A DNA stretch of 35,818 bases from JANXXV01 sp038230275. GTDB lineage: Bacteria; Acidobacteriota; Terriglobia; Bryobacterales; Bryobacteraceae. The position numbers were made by a program, and so were the translations under genes. The stretch is taken from assembly GCA_038230275.1 (NCBI GenBank), contig JBBRNO010000057.1, positions 1-35,818 of the forward strand. The letters run 5' to 3'. Below are positions 32,151 through 35,818 of this stretch, one piece after another (within the stretch, counting starts at the first letter, position 1; every line of letters begins with the position of its first letter). The notes under the pieces are model-generated. The model saw nothing but the letters and a program-made list of their open reading frames with translations, did no database searches and had not been told where the DNA came from.

Positions 32151-34498
32151 CGTGATTTCAAACGGCGGTTGACGAATCCGTACAAGCTTTGTCCGCGTAA
32201 CGCCGTGACTTCTTCTTCCAGTTTGATGGCCTGTTTTTCCAGGTTCTGAACTCGGGACTGCAATGCTTCCACATGTTTCAATTCTTCTTTGAGTGCCGCA
32301 TCGGTCTTCAATAGAGCATCCAGCCGCTCCGCGGCGGTTTTCTCCAAATCTTCAATCCGGGCATCCCGGGAGAATATCGCGCTTGTCAGTTCATGCAGCC
32401 CCAGCAGCCGCAATTCCGAATCAGCCCGAACGGCACGCAACGCGTCATCTGTAGTAAGAAGCGCCGCCAATCGTTCCTCGGAAATGCGGCATTGCCCGGC
32501 GATCCGGGCATCGCGTTCGGCTACGATCGCACTGAATTCCCGCAGGCCGGCGGCACGCTTTTCCGCCTCTTCCGAAAGGGCGCGCATGGCAAGCCCGGCA
32601 TGATGCAGTGCGGCCAGGCGGTCCTCCGCCGTAGTGGTCCAGAGGTTGATTTGAGCGTCCCGCGCAGCGATTCCCGCGGATAGTTCTTCCAGGCAGACCC
32701 GGCGCTTCTCGGCTTCGATCCGCAAATCGTTGTAAGCGGCGGCCCGGTTTTCCACGGTGATTGACAGTTTGCGGATGGCTTCGTCGCGGGTTGCAATGTG
32801 CGCTGTCAAATCGATCAATCCGGCAGTCCGGCGGTCGGCTTCGACGCGTAATTCGTCGTACAAGCGGCTTTGGGTTTGCAGGGCCTTGAATCGCTCGACC
32901 GCGATTTCTTCCAATTCCCGAATACGGCGGTCCCGCAGCGCAACATGATCCGTCAACTCCAGCAGCCCCGCGCTGCGAAGATCGGCCTCGCGCTGCAGTT
33001 CCCGGTAGGAAGCGGATTGCGACTCCAGCGCCGCCAACCGCTGGTTTGCGATCTCGTCCAACTCCGCCATCCGCGCGTCCCGTAACTTAAGCAGCGCGGT
33101 AAGCTGATCCAACCCTTCGAGCCGGCGTTCCGATTCCTGCCGAAGCTGCCCGATGGCAACATGTTGCACCTCGAGCGCACGGTTCCGATCAGCGGCAGTC
33201 GCTTCCGATTTTTCTAAGCTCCTGCGGCTACTTTCAATATTGCGCCGCAGTTCAATGATGGAAGAGAGGCGGCCGCCGCGATCGAGTTCCGCTTCGCGGT
33301 ATCGCCGGTTCGCGTCCCGGATCAGATTGTTGGTTTGACTGGACAACTCCGCAAGCAGCACCGTTTCAGGCTGTTTGATTTCACCGGCGAGCACTCGGCC
33401 AAGTGCTTCGACTACCGGTTCCACGCGGATACTCTCGACGCAGACCCCGTGGCCGAAGAGGCAATCCCAATTACAGCCGAAACACGGTAGCGGATGAACC
33501 ATTGCGACGGAGCCCGCACCCCACGGACCATAGGCAGGCCAATGTCCTCCACCGTAGATGGCAACGCCGCCAACGCCAAACGCCGATGCAAGGTGCATCG
33601 GGCCAGTGTCGTTGCCAAGGTAGGCGCGAGAATGGCGCAGCAGGCCGGCGAGAATCGGGATTGACTCTGGGGAGCCGTCGTATATCTGCACGTCGCCTCC
33701 GCCCAAGGCTTCGGCGAAATCGCGGAGTTCCGAAGCCTCCGATTCGCTGCCGGTGAACAAAACTGGCAGCGGACTTTTCTGCCGCAACGACGAAATTGCC
33801 TGCAGGTAATTTTCCTTAGGCCACCGCTTTACGCCGTTGCCTGCCGCCCCTAAGGGGAAGCACGCCAGATATCCGCCAGCGCGCAAATCCAACTGCCGAA
33901 GAGTGGTCTGCACTTGGGTCTCGACGGCGTCCGGCAGAATCCAGGGCCCGGGGGCGTGGGAGGTGCCGCCCAAGAAACTGACAAGCTCCGCATGGCGCTG
34001 TCTCTCGTGCAGATTGGTTTCGAGCTTCGGTCCTTCGAAGGCTAACGGTTCTAAGGCAAAGTGTTCCAGGGCACCCGTCAACACCATGTCCGGACTTGTT
34101 GCGAGCGTCGCGTGAACGGCTTTGCGCGGCTTGTTGTGGGCGGCAAGCAGCTTTGTAAACCAAGTGGGCTGAAATTCGCTGGCAATGAACAGATCCGCCC
34201 GCATTCCAAGGGTCTGCGGCAACACCGGCTCCAGAGCGGCGAAGAGATCGGCGGAAGGAACGGCCCACTCGTACGGGTTAAAATCCAAGGCGATCAAACG
34301 GTCCGCCGGTTTGGGAAAAAGGGCACAAACAGACACGAAGGCAGCCCGGCAGATAAGCACCAACTTAGCATCCCCGAAGCTATGGCGAAGCGACGCCAAG
34401 AGGCCGGCGGTGAGAATTAAGTCACCCAGCCCGCCCATCTGAGAGATCAGAATTGTGAGAGGACTGGATACCGGGATTGACTTAATGGATTGCCGCAC
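32147..34498 (-). CDS. GT9 (heptosyltransferase-type) glycosyltransferase with long repetitive coiled coil
   Basis: A 783-residue protein starting at GTG 34498 (GGAAAG just upstream). Residues 1-360 match the ADP-heptose:LPS heptosyltransferase fold: ILISQMGGLGDLILTAGLL, CFPLGAAGNGVKRWPKE, and GNDTGPMHLASAFGVGG near the donor site, then a Cys-rich CFGCNWDCLFGHGVC. Residues 380-775 are an almost continuous coiled coil. From residue 462 it carries about six repeats of 49, 49, 42, 49 and 49 residues plus a partial copy, with a (G/C)L.(E/D)L(T/S) start and an RDA.I centre. The end, SLYGFVNRRLKSR, is basic and amphipathic and could touch the membrane. Heptose transfer fits the heptose genes nearby, but GT9 enzymes using other donors exist. 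A coiled coil of this length on a GT9 is unusual. Confidence 0.87.
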   Translation of the reverse strand: MRQSIKSIPVSSPLTILISQMGGLGDLILTAGLLASLRHSFGDAKLVLICRAAFVSVCALFPKPADRLIALDFNPYEWAVPSADLFAALEPVLPQTLGMRADLFIASEFQPTWFTKLLAAHNKPRKAVHATLATSPDMVLTGALEHFALEPLAFEGPKLETNLHERQRHAELVSFLGGTSHAPGPWILPDAVETQVQTTLRQLDLRAGGYLACFPLGAAGNGVKRWPKENYLQAISSLRQKSPLPVLFTGSESEASELRDFAEALGGGDVQIYDGSPESIPILAGLLRHSRAYLGNDTGPMHLASAFGVGGVAIYGGGHWPAYGPWGAGSVAMVHPLPCFGCNWDCLFGHGVCVESIRVEPVVEALGRVLAGEIKQPETVLLAELSSQTNNLIRDANRRYREAELDRGGRLSSIIELRRNIESSRRSLEKSEATAADRNRALEVQHVAIGQLRQESERRLEGLDQLTALLKLRDARMAELDEIANQRLAALESQSASYRELQREADLRSAGLLELTDHVALRDRRIRELEEIAVERFKALQTQSRLYDELRVEADRRTAGLIDLTAHIATRDEAIRKLSITVENRAAAYNDLRIEAEKRRVCLEELSAGIAARDAQINLWTTTAEDRLAALHHAGLAMRALSEEAEKRAAGLREFSAIVAERDARIAGQCRISEERLAALLTTDDALRAVRADSELRLLGLHELTSAIFSRDARIEDLEKTAAERLDALLKTDAALKEELKHVEALQSRVQNLEKQAIKLEEEVTALRGQSLYGFVNRRLKSR
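32282..33115 (-). repeat. Six coiled-coil repeats of 49 or 42 residues (7 or 6 heptads)
   Basis: Repeat starts are at residues 462, 511, 560, 602, 651 and 700. Landmarks are GL.ELT at position 1, (A/S)RDARI at about 11, (A/S)ERLAAL at about 24 and a Y.ELR.EA segment at about 37. All lengths are exact multiples of seven. The third unit lacks one heptad in its second half. A degenerate earlier copy can be seen at about 420-461. Confidence 0.8.
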
Positions 34499-34605
34499 CA
34501 GCTTTCCATTATGCCGAAACCAATCGGCACAATGCAGGACTCCCCCTTGGATTAGCGATATTTCCGGCCAAAGAATGCAAGATAATTACCGGCACGCGCA
34601 GCCAA

Positions 34606-34634
34606 TTGACTTGGCGCGAAGGAAAAGCGATACA
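34606..34634 (+). promoter_or_regulatory. Weak candidate promoter of the tandem cupin gene
   Basis: TTGACT (34606-34611) and GATACA (34629-34634) are separated by 17 bases. The -35 is good, but the -10 matches at only three positions. It is in the 200-base gap between divergent genes. Confidence 0.25.
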
Positions 34635-34698
34635 CAACGAAACAAAGCCCAAAACGCCAGCCGCTTCAAAATGCAGCGCGGACTCGTAGTTTCGTACT

Positions 34699-35385
34699 AT
34701 GATGTGGCTCATGCAAACAGGCATCTTCCTCATCGCAAGGCCCGCCGCGCTTCTGGTTGCCGGCGCGTGCATTTTGTTCGGCCAGGATCCGCGGATCGTG
34801 ATCGAGAACGACAGTGTCAAGGTGCTGAAAGTTCCGGTCGAATCGCAGCTGAAGACAAAGCTGCATGAACACAAGGTCAACCGCGTGATGATTTACCTAC
34901 AGGCGGGAAAGCAGGACATCCACTATCAGGATGGCAAGCACGTGGTGATTACCTTTAAGGCGGGGGAAGCATTGTGGAGTCCGCGGAGCGGCATGCACAT
35001 CGCCGAGGTTTCGAGCGCCAAGCAGGTGACCATCATGGAAATCGAATTAAAGAAGCCAGCGCCATCCGTCAAGCCGAAAACCAGTGCAATGGATCCCTTA
35101 AAGGTGGACCCTAAACACTACAAAGTGGATTTTGAAAACGATCAGGTTCGTGTACTGCGCGTCAAGATTGGACCCCACGAGTCGGCTCCCATGCATGAGC
35201 ATTCCCTGAACCGCGTGGTGACATACCTTACCGATCAGGATTTCCAGGTTACATCGCCCGACGGAAAAGTTGATCATGTGCAACACAAGGCGGGCGAGGC
35301 AAGTTGGGGCGCTCCGGCAAAGCACAAAGAAGAAAACCTCAGCGACAAGCCGTTTGAGGTGGTAGTGGTCGAATTGAAAGGTTAA
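34699..35385 (+). CDS. Exported tandem cupin-like protein
   Basis: A 228-residue protein with an N-terminal hydrophobic segment (residues about 9-28, LIARPAALLVAGACILF). It could be a signal peptide; a lipobox is not convincing. The mature part is an internal duplication: residues about 30-118 and 133-228. Each copy has an ENDxVxVL(K/R)V opening, an HEHxxNRV metal-type motif, a YL strand, and a KAGEAxW turn. The fold is likely a bicupin. The HEH pair in both halves could bind metal, but the later cupin motif 2 ligands are not obvious. Three start codons lie close together (34699, 34702, 34711). No substrate can be proposed. It stands alone between the divergent GT9 operon and ppk. Confidence 0.7.
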   Translation: MMWLMQTGIFLIARPAALLVAGACILFGQDPRIVIENDSVKVLKVPVESQLKTKLHEHKVNRVMIYLQAGKQDIHYQDGKHVVITFKAGEALWSPRSGMHIAEVSSAKQVTIMEIELKKPAPSVKPKTSAMDPLKVDPKHYKVDFENDQVRVLRVKIGPHESAPMHEHSLNRVVTYLTDQDFQVTSPDGKVDHVQHKAGEASWGAPAKHKEENLSDKPFEVVVVELKG

Positions 35386-35450
35386 CCCGCACCGGCCAGC
35401 TCAAACGATTTAGCGGCAATCGCGCCAATCAGGCGACAATAGCAAGGTAT

Positions 35451-35454
35451 GGAG
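35451..35454 (+). promoter_or_regulatory. Shine-Dalgarno GGAG for the ppk start
   Basis: GGAG lies 4 bases before ATG 35459. The ATG at 35449 that includes it is in another frame and stops within ten codons. The site therefore supports 35459. Confidence 0.65.
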
Positions 35455-35458
35455 CGAT

Positions 35459-35818
35459 ATGAACGGAAAGCGTACTGAGCGCGCGCCGCGAAAGAAGGCC
35501 GGTACGCCGCGACTTGCCATGGCTGCCGCGGCGGTCAAGGCCGAACAACGTTTGACCCCGGCTGTAGCCGCGCCTGCCGCAGCATTGGACCTAGACGACC
35601 CGAGCCTTTATATTAACCGCGTACTCAGTCTGCTGGCGTTCCAGCGGCGGGTGTTGGAAGAAGCGGCGGATCCCGGGAATCCATTGCTGGAGCGCGTCAA
35701 GTTTCTTTCCATCCTGGGATCGAACCTCGAAGAATTCTTTATGGTCCGGGTGGCAGGGTTATTGGCGCAACTCGACGCCGGAACGGTAGAGGTGGGTCCG
35801 GACCGCATGAGTCCGCGC
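35459..35818 (+). CDS. ppk1: Polyphosphate kinase 1, N-terminal part (cut by window edge)
   Basis: The first 120 residues are in the window and the frame is open at the edge. After a 45-residue basic and Ala-rich leader, the N domain of PPK1 begins: SLYINRVLSLLAFQRRVLEE, NPLLERVKFLSIL and SNLEEFFMVRVAGLL, all hallmark segments. PPK1 makes long-chain polyphosphate from ATP at the inner membrane or cytosol. The catalytic histidines lie beyond the window. The leader is longer than usual, and a start at a later Met (residue 21) is possible. No link to the glycan island is evident. Confidence 0.9.
   Translation, partial: MNGKRTERAPRKKAGTPRLAMAAAAVKAEQRLTPAVAAPAAALDLDDPSLYINRVLSLLAFQRRVLEEAADPGNPLLERVKFLSILGSNLEEFFMVRVAGLLAQLDAGTVEVGPDRMSPR

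Noticed and set aside
34681..34701. Small inverted repeat TAGT...ACTA before the cupin start as a regulatory hairpin
   Set aside because: The stem is only four A/T-rich pairs and could easily occur by chance.

Overview
The window looks like a piece of a Gram-negative, moderately GC-rich chromosome, most likely an Acidobacteriota of the Solibacter/Bryobacter type. This is inferred from an Omp85/TamB outer-membrane assembly cassette, a large SBBP-repeat beta-propeller protein, and a small protein with the NGAKSTGPKTPAG-type N-terminus that I associate with that group. Genes are dense. Many overlap by 1 to 4 bases (ATGA, GTGA, TAATG, TAGTG), and two convergent pairs overlap at their 3' ends.

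Layout: (1) 1-3118: the C-terminus of an IS630-type transposase abuts a minus-strand aldehyde ferredoxin oxidoreductase gene. A 335-base intergenic region with two perfect palindromes follows, then a G-poor plus-strand gene of unknown function. (2) 3174-11063, minus strand: an outer-membrane biogenesis operon of Omp85 protein, SurA-N-only chaperone, TamB and a DUF2103-like protein. (3) 11119-16603, plus strand: a MoeB/ThiF adenylyltransferase, a GDP-mannose 4,6-dehydratase-type enzyme, and a 1139-residue secreted protein with seven SBBP repeats and five 93-residue repeats. (4) 16600-19236, minus strand: methyltransferase, dolichyl-phosphate-glucosyltransferase-like GT2 and a UDP-sugar epimerase. 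(5) 19334-28631, plus strand: a Gfo/Idh/MocA oxidoreductase, the complete GDP-D-glycero-alpha-D-manno-heptose set (hddA, hddC, gmhA, gmhB), a methyltransferase, a transaldolase, a polytopic membrane protein, and a repeat protein that may be its frameshifted continuation. (6) 28609-34498, minus strand: three glycosyltransferases, namely a GT9 enzyme with a very long coiled coil, a GT4-GT2 fusion and a GT2. (7) 34699-end, plus strand: an exported tandem cupin-like protein and the start of polyphosphate kinase.

Taken together, 12.1-34.5 kb reads as a surface-glycan island that makes an activated heptose, modifies it and assembles it into a polysaccharide or glycoprotein glycan. The most unusual elements are the GT9 enzyme with about six 42/49-residue (6 or 7 heptad) repeats, a possible chain-length ruler; the triplicated WYPLE/FRWV module; and a beta-rich module with a D(G/N)W signature that appears on three different glycan proteins. 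All functions are read from sequence motifs and family knowledge; nothing was searched or computed beyond manual reading.
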